Assembly: GCF_003711225.1 (NCBI RefSeq)
Contig: NZ_CP031030.1
Location: 3,286,001 to 3,350,000, forward strand
Direction: 5' to 3'
From: Runella sp. SP2
GTDB taxonomy: Bacteria > Bacteroidota > Bacteroidia > Cytophagales > Spirosomataceae
DNA length: 64,000 bases
Below are positions 8,101 to 15,510 of this stretch, in pieces. The first letter of the stretch is position 1, and every line of letters starts with the position of its first letter. A program made the position numbers and the translations under genes. The notes below the pieces were generated by a model. That model saw only the letters and a program-made list of their open reading frames with translations. It did no database searches and had not been told where the DNA came from.

Positions 8101-9249
8101 ATGAAATACATACTAATTATTCTTGCACTGATGTACGATGCCTGCACCAGTGCAATTGCTCAAACCGCCAAGGCCGATTCAATCGCCAAACGTCACGATG
8201 AACTCATGCAAATCATCATGACTAAACCTAAAGTCCCCATCAAAACCATTGGGGTCTATGTGTATGACGGCTACAATACCCTCGATGCCATAGGGCCGTA
8301 TCAGGTGCTGTCAGAACTGATGAGCGTCAACATTTTTTTTGTTGCCAAAAACAAAGGCTTCGTCAAAAACCAGCGTGGGCTCGAAGTGAAAGTAGATAAA
8401 TCCATTGCCGAAGTGGAGCAATTGGACATTCTAATCATTCCAGGGGGGGCTAAAGAGACATTTTTCCAAACCCAAGACCAAGAGGTACTGGATTGGATTC
8501 GGAAGATAGACCAGAAGTCTGTTTATACGGCTAGCGTCTGTACTGGGGCGTGGATTTTGGGGGCAACGGGGCTGCTCGAAGGTAAAAACGTTTCAGCCAA
8601 TTGGTATCGTGCCGACGAAATCATGAAAATGTACGGTGCTACCTACCGCCCTGAGCGCTACGTGCGTGACGGTAAGTATTGGACTTCGGCGGGCGTAACG
8701 GCAGGAATGGACATGGCGCTGGGGATGATTAATGAGCTCATGGGCGACAAATACACCAAAGCAGCGCTACTTGACCTCGAATACGACCCCAAGCCTATCT
8801 ATCCTGATGGCAACGCCACCAAAACCGAACCCATCGTTAAAGAGATGATGATGCAGATGTACGACATGGGCCTGAAACCGTTGATTGATGCCGAGAAAAG
8901 CAAAAAAGAAGAATCGGCCCAAGAGAAGAAAAAACAGGAAAGTTGGCCAGAGCTCGACGACTATCATGCCGTCATGGCCAAAACCTTCCACCCTGCCGAA
9001 GAAGGTAATTTGAAACCACTTTACGCCAACGCCGAAGAATTGGCCACCAAAGCGAGCATCTTGAAAAAATCGGTCGTTCCTACCAAATACCAAAAGCCTG
9101 GCGTCAAAGAAAGTGTAGAAGCACTTGAAAAAGAATCGGTTGCGTTGGCAAAAATGGTTAAGAAAAAGAAATCGGAAGATGAGCTTAAAAAGGCGATATT
9201 TGCCTTGCACGACCGTTTCCACGAGGTCATGGAAAAATGCCATCACTAA
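8101..9249 (+). CDS. Exported DJ-1/PfpI-family protein with C-terminal His-rich helical domain
   Basis: Start at 8101 gives a signal-like N-terminus (MKYILIILALMYDACTS); an ATG at 8062 in frame lies inside the inverted repeat and is less likely. Residues about 40-240 form a glutamine-amidotransferase-like DJ-1 domain: IGVYVYDGYNTLDAIGPYQ, ILIIPGGAK, and the nucleophile elbow ASVCTGAWILGATGLL with C147. Residues about 290-382 form a separate helical domain with LDDYHAVMAKTFHPAEEG near its start and ALHDRFHEVMEKCHH at the very end. Its spaced His, Met and Cys residues suggest metal binding. This bipartite form, exported and embedded in a metal operon, is unusual for a DJ-1 protein; whether it acts as a hydrolase, isomerase or metal chaperone is unknown. 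Confidence 0.85.
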   Translation: MKYILIILALMYDACTSAIAQTAKADSIAKRHDELMQIIMTKPKVPIKTIGVYVYDGYNTLDAIGPYQVLSELMSVNIFFVAKNKGFVKNQRGLEVKVDKSIAEVEQLDILIIPGGAKETFFQTQDQEVLDWIRKIDQKSVYTASVCTGAWILGATGLLEGKNVSANWYRADEIMKMYGATYRPERYVRDGKYWTSAGVTAGMDMALGMINELMGDKYTKAALLDLEYDPKPIYPDGNATKTEPIVKEMMMQMYDMGLKPLIDAEKSKKEESAQEKKKQESWPELDDYHAVMAKTFHPAEEGNLKPLYANAEELATKASILKKSVVPTKYQKPGVKESVEALEKESVALAKMVKKKKSEDELKKAIFALHDRFHEVMEKCHH

Positions 9250-9263
9250 CAAACTATACCAAA

Positions 9264-10061
9264 ATGAAAAAACTATTTTCGTTGCTCTTGCTTTGTATCA
9301 CTTCCAGTTTGTTTGCCCATGAGTTTTGGTTGATGCCAAGCAAATTCAAGCTTAAAATGGGAGAATTGTTTGACTTACAACTCTTTGTTGGCGAGGATTT
9401 TATGGGAGATATTTGGGCAAATCGCAAGAAAAGACTTTTGAAGTTGAGTCATTATTCTGACACAGACAAAAAGGATTTAACTTCTATTGCCCTCAAAAGC
9501 GATTCGTTGCCCATTCCATTGAAGTTCGTTACCGAAGGAACTCATTTACTCACGATGGAATCTAAAAATTCATTTATCGCCCTCGAAGCCGACAAATTCA
9601 ACGATTATTTGAAGGAAGATGGCATCGACAATATCTATGAATTGCGCAAAAAACAGGGGCAGCTTACCCAGCCTTCTAAGGAACTGTACCGCCGTTGTGC
9701 CAAAACATTGATTCAAGTGGGGAACAAATACAGTGATACCTTCAAGAAAAACACGCAGATGCCACTGGAAATTATTCCCCTCAACAATCCTTATCAAATG
9801 AAAGCTGGGGAAGCAATAACTGTCAAGGTTTTATTTAAAAATCAACCACTTGGCAATAAAATGGTGGTAGCTTGGCACAAAACGGCCACCCAAAAAACAA
9901 CGCACCGTAAGCTTTCAACCGACGCCGATGGTTCGCTGAAAATTACTCTTGACAAAGCAGGCTATTGGATGATTAGTACCGTCCACATGGAAGAAGTCAA
10001 AAATAGTCCCGAAGCCAATTACCAAAGTTACTGGGGCAATCTAACGTTTGAATTGCAATGA
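9264..10061 (+). CDS. DUF4198-family periplasmic protein
   Basis: A 265-residue exported protein; the ATG at 9264 starts the signal peptide MKKLFSLLLLCITSSLFA. The mature N-terminus begins HEFWLMPSKFKLKMGE, the hallmark of DUF4198 proteins, where the first His follows directly after cleavage and could ligate a metal as in other periplasmic metal-binding proteins. The rest is beta-rich, ending with a domain that reads like an immunoglobulin-type fold (VKVLFKNQPLGNKMVVAW). DUF4198 proteins are often found next to nickel, cobalt or copper uptake genes. The stop codon overlaps the next start by 4 bp (ATGA), indicating translational coupling with the PepSY gene. Confidence 0.88.
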   Translation: MKKLFSLLLLCITSSLFAHEFWLMPSKFKLKMGELFDLQLFVGEDFMGDIWANRKKRLLKLSHYSDTDKKDLTSIALKSDSLPIPLKFVTEGTHLLTMESKNSFIALEADKFNDYLKEDGIDNIYELRKKQGQLTQPSKELYRRCAKTLIQVGNKYSDTFKKNTQMPLEIIPLNNPYQMKAGEAITVKVLFKNQPLGNKMVVAWHKTATQKTTHRKLSTDADGSLKITLDKAGYWMISTVHMEEVKNSPEANYQSYWGNLTFELQ

Positions 10062-11191
10062 CAAGAAACCTGAGTCGCGTTCTTTTTCGCCTCCACAGTT
10101 GGTTTGGCCTTGTCACGGGGGTATTTTTACTCTTGCTCGGGTTAAGTGGTTCTATTTTGGTATTCATGGAGGAACTCGACCCGATTATTTACCGCCACTC
10201 CCTGACCGTTAAACCCACGGGTGCGCCATTGCCAATCGATAGTTTGTACCGAATCATCACGGCCGAATACCCCAACCTCGACGGAATCGCTTGGGTAAAC
10301 CCCGAAGCAACCCCTGAACAGTCGTATCATTTTCGGCTGTACATGAACGATACACGCCTGATTTCCTACGATTTAGGCGCCATCAACATCAACCAATACA
10401 CAGGTCAAATTCTTCGCAAAGGCCGCAGCGACGACCTCGAAGTGGGCTGGATTGAGTGGATTTTTCAATTCCATTTTTCATTCCACCTCGGGATGCCAGG
10501 AGCGGCGCTTACTGCTATTTTTGGTCTGACCATGCTGGTTTCTATTCTTACGGGGTGGGTCGTGTATCGTAAGTTTATTTGGAAGGTGCTGACTTTCAAG
10601 GTAAAAATCAACCGTAAAAACTGGCGTACCATTTCGTCCGATGTACACCGTATCGTGGGGGTTTGGTCGCTCGCGCTCAATGTTATTGTCTTTTTCACGG
10701 GCTTTTGGATGAATCTTTTTGCCTTTGAAAAGAAAACGTGGGACAACGAAGTCGTACCGACTCCCACCAATACGTTGGCCAAGGTTTCGCTCCAAAACTT
10801 GTACCAACAAGCGCTCCAAAAAGCGCCAAACTTTACACCCAACTACGTTTATTTGCCCACCCAACCTCATCGTAAGTTCAACGTGAGAGGGTATTACAAC
10901 GATGAAAACAGGCTTTTTTCGAGCCGAAATGCCATTGTTTTTGATGCCTACACAGGGCAATTTGTAGGAATAACCCGTTATGCCGACTTATCGACTTGGG
11001 AAAAAATTGAAGCCACCTTTCACCCCCTCCACGTCGGGAATTTCGGAGGAATTTTTGTCAAAATCTTGTACGTCATCCTTGGGCTTACCCCTGGCGTTTT
11101 GTCAGTAACGGGCTTTCTGCTGTGGTGGCGGCGTAATCGTAAAAAAACTAACGTTCATAAACAGACCAATCAAAATACTTTTGCACAATGA
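10058..11191 (+). CDS. PepSY-associated transmembrane protein
   Basis: A 377-residue inner-membrane protein of the PepSY_TM family, related to membrane reductases such as FoxB/PiuB that act in siderophore and metal uptake. It starts with the family signature RVLFRLHSWFGLVTGVFLLL, followed by a periplasmic loop, a second membrane pair around FHLGMPGAALTAIFGL, then SDVHRIVGVWSLALNV, and a last helix near residues 335-360. His residues in the membrane segments could bind heme. It overlaps both neighbours by 4 bp, so it is tightly coupled to the DUF4198 and MbnP genes. A likely role is reducing or moving the imported metal complex. Confidence 0.88.
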   Translation: MTRNLSRVLFRLHSWFGLVTGVFLLLLGLSGSILVFMEELDPIIYRHSLTVKPTGAPLPIDSLYRIITAEYPNLDGIAWVNPEATPEQSYHFRLYMNDTRLISYDLGAININQYTGQILRKGRSDDLEVGWIEWIFQFHFSFHLGMPGAALTAIFGLTMLVSILTGWVVYRKFIWKVLTFKVKINRKNWRTISSDVHRIVGVWSLALNVIVFFTGFWMNLFAFEKKTWDNEVVPTPTNTLAKVSLQNLYQQALQKAPNFTPNYVYLPTQPHRKFNVRGYYNDENRLFSSRNAIVFDAYTGQFVGITRYADLSTWEKIEATFHPLHVGNFGGIFVKILYVILGLTPGVLSVTGFLLWWRRNRKKTNVHKQTNQNTFAQ

Positions 11192-11967
11192 AAAATATTC
11201 TTTTCGTGGTAGGGCTTTTCATTTGTTCTCCACTTTTTGCCCAAAAAACAGGTTCGCTTACCCTCCAATTTCACAATAAAGTGGGTACGGAAGAGGTCGT
11301 TCTTAATGACAAAAAATATACCAATGCCTTGGGTGAGTCGTTCAACATCACTTTTTTGCAATACTATGTTAGCAACCTTCGCTTGCTTCGCAAAGACGGC
11401 AGCGCGTATGTTGTTCCCCAAGACGAAAGTTACTTTTTGATTCGCCAACAGCACCCAGAATCACAGAAAATCACCCTCAACAATGTCCCCAAAGGTGATT
11501 ACGTAGGCATGAGCTTTGTGATTGGCGTTGACAGCCTTCGCAGTGCTTCTGAAGTAAGCAAACGCAAAGGTTGCTTAGACGTGGGCGGCGATGGCAAGGA
11601 CATGTATTGGGCGTGGAATTCGGGCTATATTTTTGTTAAAATGGAAGGAACATCCGCCCAAATTCCGCTCACAGGCAACCGCAAAGAACCCATTTTCTTG
11701 TACCACATTGGTCTTTTTGGCGGGATGGGCGACAAGAAAACGTTGAACAATATCAAAGTTGCGTCGTTGAATTTTGGCAAAGAAAAAGTAAAAATCAAAG
11801 CCGACAAAAACGTGGCGCTTGGCATTACTACCGATGTTTCTAAACTATTTACGGGCACTACGAACGTAAGTTTTGCCGCCAATCCGACGGTGATGGCGGG
11901 GCCTTATTCGGCCAAAATTGCGGATAATTACGCTTCCATGTTTTCATACGAAGGCATTCAAAAATAA
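11188..11967 (+). CDS. mbnP: MbnP-family copper-associated periplasmic protein
   Basis: A 259-residue exported protein with signal peptide MKNILFVVGLFICSPLFAQ and beta-rich body matching the MbnP family. Landmarks are ITFLQYYVSNLRLL, GMSFVIGVDSLRS, and the conserved MYWAWNSGYIFVKMEG, whose tryptophans are candidates for oxidation. In characterised MbnP/CorA proteins an oxidised Trp (kynurenine) and His residues bind copper, and the partner MbnH makes the modification. Here MbnH follows with one base between stop and start, and the upstream PepSY gene overlaps by 4 bp. Family identification rests on motif recognition; the exact modified Trp is not assigned. Confidence 0.85.
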   Translation: MKNILFVVGLFICSPLFAQKTGSLTLQFHNKVGTEEVVLNDKKYTNALGESFNITFLQYYVSNLRLLRKDGSAYVVPQDESYFLIRQQHPESQKITLNNVPKGDYVGMSFVIGVDSLRSASEVSKRKGCLDVGGDGKDMYWAWNSGYIFVKMEGTSAQIPLTGNRKEPIFLYHIGLFGGMGDKKTLNNIKVASLNFGKEKVKIKADKNVALGITTDVSKLFTGTTNVSFAANPTVMAGPYSAKIADNYASMFSYEGIQK

Positions 11968-11968
11968 G

Positions 11969-13513
11969 ATGAACACCCGAATTACCCTTGTTGTCTCCGC
12001 TTTTGGCTTTTTGCTGTTGTCTTTTTGCGGCAACCGCCAAGAGGAACTTTTTACCAAACCAAGCCACTTTCCCGAACCTGCTTACAAGTTTCAAGAAAAC
12101 CCGTTGACGCCTGCGGGAGTTGCGTTGGGAAAAACGCTTTTTTACGACGCATTGCTCTCCAAAGACAATACCGTCAGTTGCGGGAGTTGCCATCAGCAAT
12201 CGGCAGGTTTTACCCAACACGGGCATTCATTGAGCCACGGTATCAACGATTTACTGACCAAACGTAATTCGATGCCGTTGTTCAATTTGGCGTGGTCAAC
12301 CGACTTTGGCTGGGACGGCGGCGTACATCATTTGGATTTATTCGCCATTTCTCCCTTGCAAAACCCCGCCGAAATGGACGAGTCGTTGCCCAATGTGTTG
12401 GAAAAACTCAGGTATTCAAAAACCTACCCCGCCCTGTTTGAAAAAGCCTTTGGTACCGACGAAATCAACACCGAACGTTTCCTCAAAGCCTTATCTCAAT
12501 TTATGTTGACGATGGTATCAGCCAATTCACGCTACGATAAATGGATGCGGAACGAAGGCAGTGCACTAACCGAAACTGAGCAAGAAGGGCTTGCGCTGGT
12601 AGAACAAAAGTGTGCCCCTTGTCATTCGGGGGTGCTATTTTCGGACTTTAAGTTTAGGAACAATGGTCTTCCTACGGCCGTCAATACTGATGAAGGTCGC
12701 TACGACATTACGTTGCACGATGAAGACCGTTTTAAGTTTAAAGTACCGAGTTTGCGGAATTTAGCTTTTACGGCACCCTACATGCACGACGGTCGGCTGG
12801 CTACTCTCGAACAAGTGCTTGAGCATTATACGTCGGGCATCGAAAAGAATGCTACCGTGGACCCTGTTTTGATAAAAAATGGGCAAAAAGGAATTGCGTT
12901 GACGTCGGAAGAAAAACAAAAAATCATTGCTTTTCTCCAAACCCTCAACGACGAATCGTTCGTAAAAGACCCCCGATTTTCCGAGTCAGATGCAGCGCCC
13001 GCCCCCGAACTCGCCGAATTTGCCAATACCGATTGGGAAAAAGTTGACTTACAGACTGACAATCCTGTCATCAAAACTACCCTTGCTAAAGCCCTCAACT
13101 ACTACTGGGGAATCAAACAAGGACTTTTGATGGATAATGGTAAAGAATCGTCGCGCTCGGCCAAGTTGTTACTTAATTTGCTCGAAAACATCGACCTTTC
13201 CAGCGCGGCACCGATTCAAAAAGCATTTTACTTAAAAGTATATCAAGACCTTGGGTTTGACACCGAACACGTGGCCGAAACTGAGTCTGTAGCGCACCAG
13301 CGCGACCACTTTGGTGACCTCAGCAAAAACCTATTTCGACTTATCAAGTCCTTCAAAACCAACGACAAACCATTGTATTATTATTCATGTCCCAAAGCTG
13401 CCAACGGTATCGGCGGATTCTGGTTTTCAGAAACCCAAGATGAAAAAGGGAATCCTTTCTTTGGAAAAAATGATAAAAAATGCGGACAAATTGTGATGAC
13501 AACGTTGGAGTAA
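11969..13513 (+). CDS. mbnH: MbnH-like di-heme enzyme fused to a DUF3347 domain
   Basis: I start at 11969 (MNTRITLVVSAFGFLLL), one base after the MbnP stop; an in-frame ATG at 11918 would overlap MbnP. The 514-residue product has a probable lipobox (LLSFCG, C20). The di-heme cytochrome-c-peroxidase/MauG fold has two heme sites, C71-GSCH and C215-APCH, plus the MHDGR segment typical of the family. From about residue 350 to the end an extra region reads as DUF3347: helices around NYYWGIKQGLLMDNG, then RDHFGDLSKNLFRLIKSF, a single CP motif and a final CG. DUF3347 is found in heavy-metal efflux and resistance proteins. The Met residues I expect next to those Cys are Lys here (CPKA, KKCG). MbnH proteins usually end after the heme domains, so this is a domain fusion. 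Confidence 0.85.
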   Translation: MNTRITLVVSAFGFLLLSFCGNRQEELFTKPSHFPEPAYKFQENPLTPAGVALGKTLFYDALLSKDNTVSCGSCHQQSAGFTQHGHSLSHGINDLLTKRNSMPLFNLAWSTDFGWDGGVHHLDLFAISPLQNPAEMDESLPNVLEKLRYSKTYPALFEKAFGTDEINTERFLKALSQFMLTMVSANSRYDKWMRNEGSALTETEQEGLALVEQKCAPCHSGVLFSDFKFRNNGLPTAVNTDEGRYDITLHDEDRFKFKVPSLRNLAFTAPYMHDGRLATLEQVLEHYTSGIEKNATVDPVLIKNGQKGIALTSEEKQKIIAFLQTLNDESFVKDPRFSESDAAPAPELAEFANTDWEKVDLQTDNPVIKTTLAKALNYYWGIKQGLLMDNGKESSRSAKLLLNLLENIDLSSAAPIQKAFYLKVYQDLGFDTEHVAETESVAHQRDHFGDLSKNLFRLIKSFKTNDKPLYYYSCPKAANGIGGFWFSETQDEKGNPFFGKNDKKCGQIVMTTLE

Positions 13514-13537
13514 TTTTCACACTATTAAATTAACTAA

Positions 13538-13978
13538 ATGAAAATCAGCTATGTATTCATGGGTGGGTTCGGCATTTTAGCCGCCTGTAGTAATCCCCAA
13601 AAAGACCAAGCCACCAAGCTCGAAAAAGAAGTGATGATGATTCACGATGCCGTGATGCCCAAAATGGGAGAGCTCATTTCGCTGGAGTCAGCTATTAGTA
13701 AGCGCATTGCGCAGTTGGATAGCATCACCCAAAGTAATCCCTCAGACACCTCTTCTCAATCATCGCTCAAAAAAGCGTTTCAGCTAAGCGGTCAGCTCAA
13801 AAAAGCAGACGACGGAATGATGGACTGGATGCACCAATACAAGGGCGATTCGCTCAAAAAACTCGCTCCCGAAGAAGCCATCAAGGCATTGACGCAAGAA
13901 AAAATCAAAATTGAACAAGTGAGCGACGACATGCTCAAAAGTATGGAAGACGCCCAGAAATATTTGAAACAATTTTAA
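13538..13978 (+). CDS. Small helical lipoprotein at the end of the metal run
   Basis: A 146-residue lipoprotein: lipobox ILAAC with C17, then a mostly helical body. Met- and His-containing stretches stand out (EVMMIHDAVMPKMGEL near residues 32-47 and DDGMMDWMHQY near 89-99). They sit on the same faces of predicted helices and could bind copper(I) or another metal, but this is inference. Similar proteins are found in Bacteroidota under vague names. It begins 24 bp after the MbnH-like gene and is followed by a strong terminator, so it closes the transcript. Confidence 0.8.
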   Translation: MKISYVFMGGFGILAACSNPQKDQATKLEKEVMMIHDAVMPKMGELISLESAISKRIAQLDSITQSNPSDTSSQSSLKKAFQLSGQLKKADDGMMDWMHQYKGDSLKKLAPEEAIKALTQEKIKIEQVSDDMLKSMEDAQKYLKQF

Positions 13979-13985
13979 ACCAACA

Positions 13986-14016
13986 AAAAAGCCCTCGTGA
14001 TGAGCGAGGGCTTTTT
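13986..14016. terminator. Bidirectional intrinsic terminator
   Basis: Stem GCCCTCG (13991-13997) pairs with CGAGGGC (14005-14011) and is flanked by an A-run before and a T-run after. It separates the + strand metal operon from the minus-strand rhamnose mutarotase gene. Confidence 0.9.
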
Positions 14017-14029
14017 AATTTGTCGTTGA

Positions 14030-14359
14030 TTACAACTTAAATATATGTTTCATCAGCACCCATTTTTCGCCTTCTTTGGCCATGGGCAACGCTTGCTGAT
14101 AGTTCCACATCAATGTTTCCCACTCTTGCACTGCTGGATTTGCCGCGTCGGCAGCACCTTTTGCTTCAAATGAAAAGTCATCGGTGGTTTCCATTATCAT
14201 AAAAAGACGATTCCCGACCCGATAAATCTCCATGTCCGTAATCCCCGAGGAAACAATGCTCTCGTGAATGGCTGGGCGAATTTTTTCGTGGTACTTTTCG
14301 TATTCAGCGATTAGTGCGGGGTCATCCTTTAAATCAAGGGCAAGGCAATAACGTGGCAT
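14030..14359 (-). CDS. rhaM: L-rhamnose mutarotase
   Basis: A 109-residue cytosolic enzyme that interconverts alpha and beta anomers of L-rhamnose. The full length matches the family (about 104-110). Family signatures include YEKYHEKIRPAI with the catalytic-type His, GITDMEIYRVGNRLFMIMET, and NPAVQEWETLMW. No other rhamnose genes are near. The DUF937-like gene lies 15 bp upstream on the same strand, so they may be co-transcribed. Confidence 0.92.
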   Translation of the reverse strand: MPRYCLALDLKDDPALIAEYEKYHEKIRPAIHESIVSSGITDMEIYRVGNRLFMIMETTDDFSFEAKGAADAANPAVQEWETLMWNYQQALPMAKEGEKWVLMKHIFKL

Positions 14360-14374
14360 TGAATCTTTCGTGGT

Positions 14375-14968
14375 TTATTTTCCAAAAAGACCACCTAACA
14401 AACCTCCGAGGCCACCTGCACCACCAGCGTTGCCTGAGTTTCCGCCCAAAAGGCTACCACCAATGCGCATCACGTCGTTCATATCTAATTTACCATCAGC
14501 AAGGGCATAACCAATTTGGTTAAAATCAAAACCACCTTGCTGCTGTTGCTGAGGAGCTTGTCCGCCCAATAGAGCACCCATGATACCACCAAAGTCCATG
14601 CTGTTATCGTTAGGGTTGCTTGTTTTTGAAATCATTGAGCTAAGCACCCCTGGAAGAACTTGGGCAATGATATTTCCTGCTGCGCTGTTCGATAAGCCAA
14701 ATTTCTCCATCAAGCTACCAATCGCGTTTTGAGCAATTCCAGCCACAATTGGATTGTTCATTAGGCTTCCACCTTGTCCGCCTTGACCTGACAAAAGGCC
14801 CATCAAGCCGCTCAAATTTCCGCCTTGAGCTTCGTTTTGCAAGCCTCCCACGACCGATTGGAACACTGTTTGCATGGCAGCATTGTTGTTCTGATTAGGG
14901 ATAGCAGGGTTATTAACGATGGCGTCCTGAGAATTGTCTTGAATAAGACTCATTAATTGCTCTAACAT
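14375..14968 (-). CDS. DUF937/YidB-like Gly-, Gln- and Asn-rich protein
   Basis: A 197-residue protein starting MLEQLMSLIQDNSQDAI. The first part has regular Leu/Ile helices interrupted by GGQGG-rich segments, then ALLGGQAPQQQQQGG, and it ends in a Gly-rich tail (GGLGGLLGGLFGK). This composition is typical of DUF937 proteins, some of which form or bind polymers, but no molecular function is established. No signal peptide is seen. It is upstream of the rhamnose mutarotase gene and divergent from the NuiA-like gene at 15018. Confidence 0.8.
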   Translation of the reverse strand: MLEQLMSLIQDNSQDAIVNNPAIPNQNNNAAMQTVFQSVVGGLQNEAQGGNLSGLMGLLSGQGGQGGSLMNNPIVAGIAQNAIGSLMEKFGLSNSAAGNIIAQVLPGVLSSMISKTSNPNDNSMDFGGIMGALLGGQAPQQQQQGGFDFNQIGYALADGKLDMNDVMRIGGSLLGGNSGNAGGAGGLGGLLGGLFGK

Positions 14969-15017
14969 TGTCTTGAAAAAGTTTTAAGTTTGGCTCAAAT
15001 TTAGAGATAATTTTAAA

Positions 15018-15473
15018 ATGGAAAACATCCAAAAAGAGAATCTTGAGAATATCCCTCCTGTTGTTTCCGATGTTGAGACGCAATGGCAGACAGAAGTCAC
15101 TAATTTATTGCCTAATTTGTTGTATCCTAGCGAATCGGATGAACCTTTGGAATGGATTGATATTGCACAGATACAACCATTCCCGTTGACAATCAACAAC
15201 TTATTGGTATATCTTTCCATCCCATTAGATACCTTTGTGGAGGAAATAACAGCCGAAAGTTTTTGGACTCCCGTCACCACAATAGAAGAATGGTATGAAG
15301 AAGAAGAGCGCCAAACGGTAGCACAATTTTTACAACTTAAAAGCCTTTTGGAAACCCATTTAAAAAATTTCCAAGCTTTTAGAGTAGGACAAACTGAAAT
15401 TGACCTGTATTTACTAGGACAGACTGCCAACGACCAATGGGCAGGTTTAAAAACCAAAGTAATCGAAACATAA
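15018..15473 (+). CDS. Nuclease A inhibitor (NuiA)-like protein
   Basis: A 151-residue soluble acidic protein. Its C-terminal two-thirds closely resembles cyanobacterial NuiA as I remember it: LLYPSESDEPLEW near the start, WYEEEERQTVAQF, LKNFQAFRVGQTEIDLYLLG and a terminal AGLKTKVIET. NuiA inhibits the sugar-non-specific nuclease NucA. No NucA-like nuclease gene is in this window. The middle stretch (about 52-80) is more diverged. It may act on an unlinked or foreign nuclease or have a different partner; the fold assignment is fairly secure. Confidence 0.8.
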   Translation: MENIQKENLENIPPVVSDVETQWQTEVTNLLPNLLYPSESDEPLEWIDIAQIQPFPLTINNLLVYLSIPLDTFVEEITAESFWTPVTTIEEWYEEEERQTVAQFLQLKSLLETHLKNFQAFRVGQTEIDLYLLGQTANDQWAGLKTKVIET

Positions 15474-15510
15474 ATCAAACCACCATAACATTTATTATTT
15501 TTTGAATACC

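Noticed and set aside
15502-15510. TTG start for the aldehyde dehydrogenase
   Set aside because: The ATG three codons later fits family N-termini.
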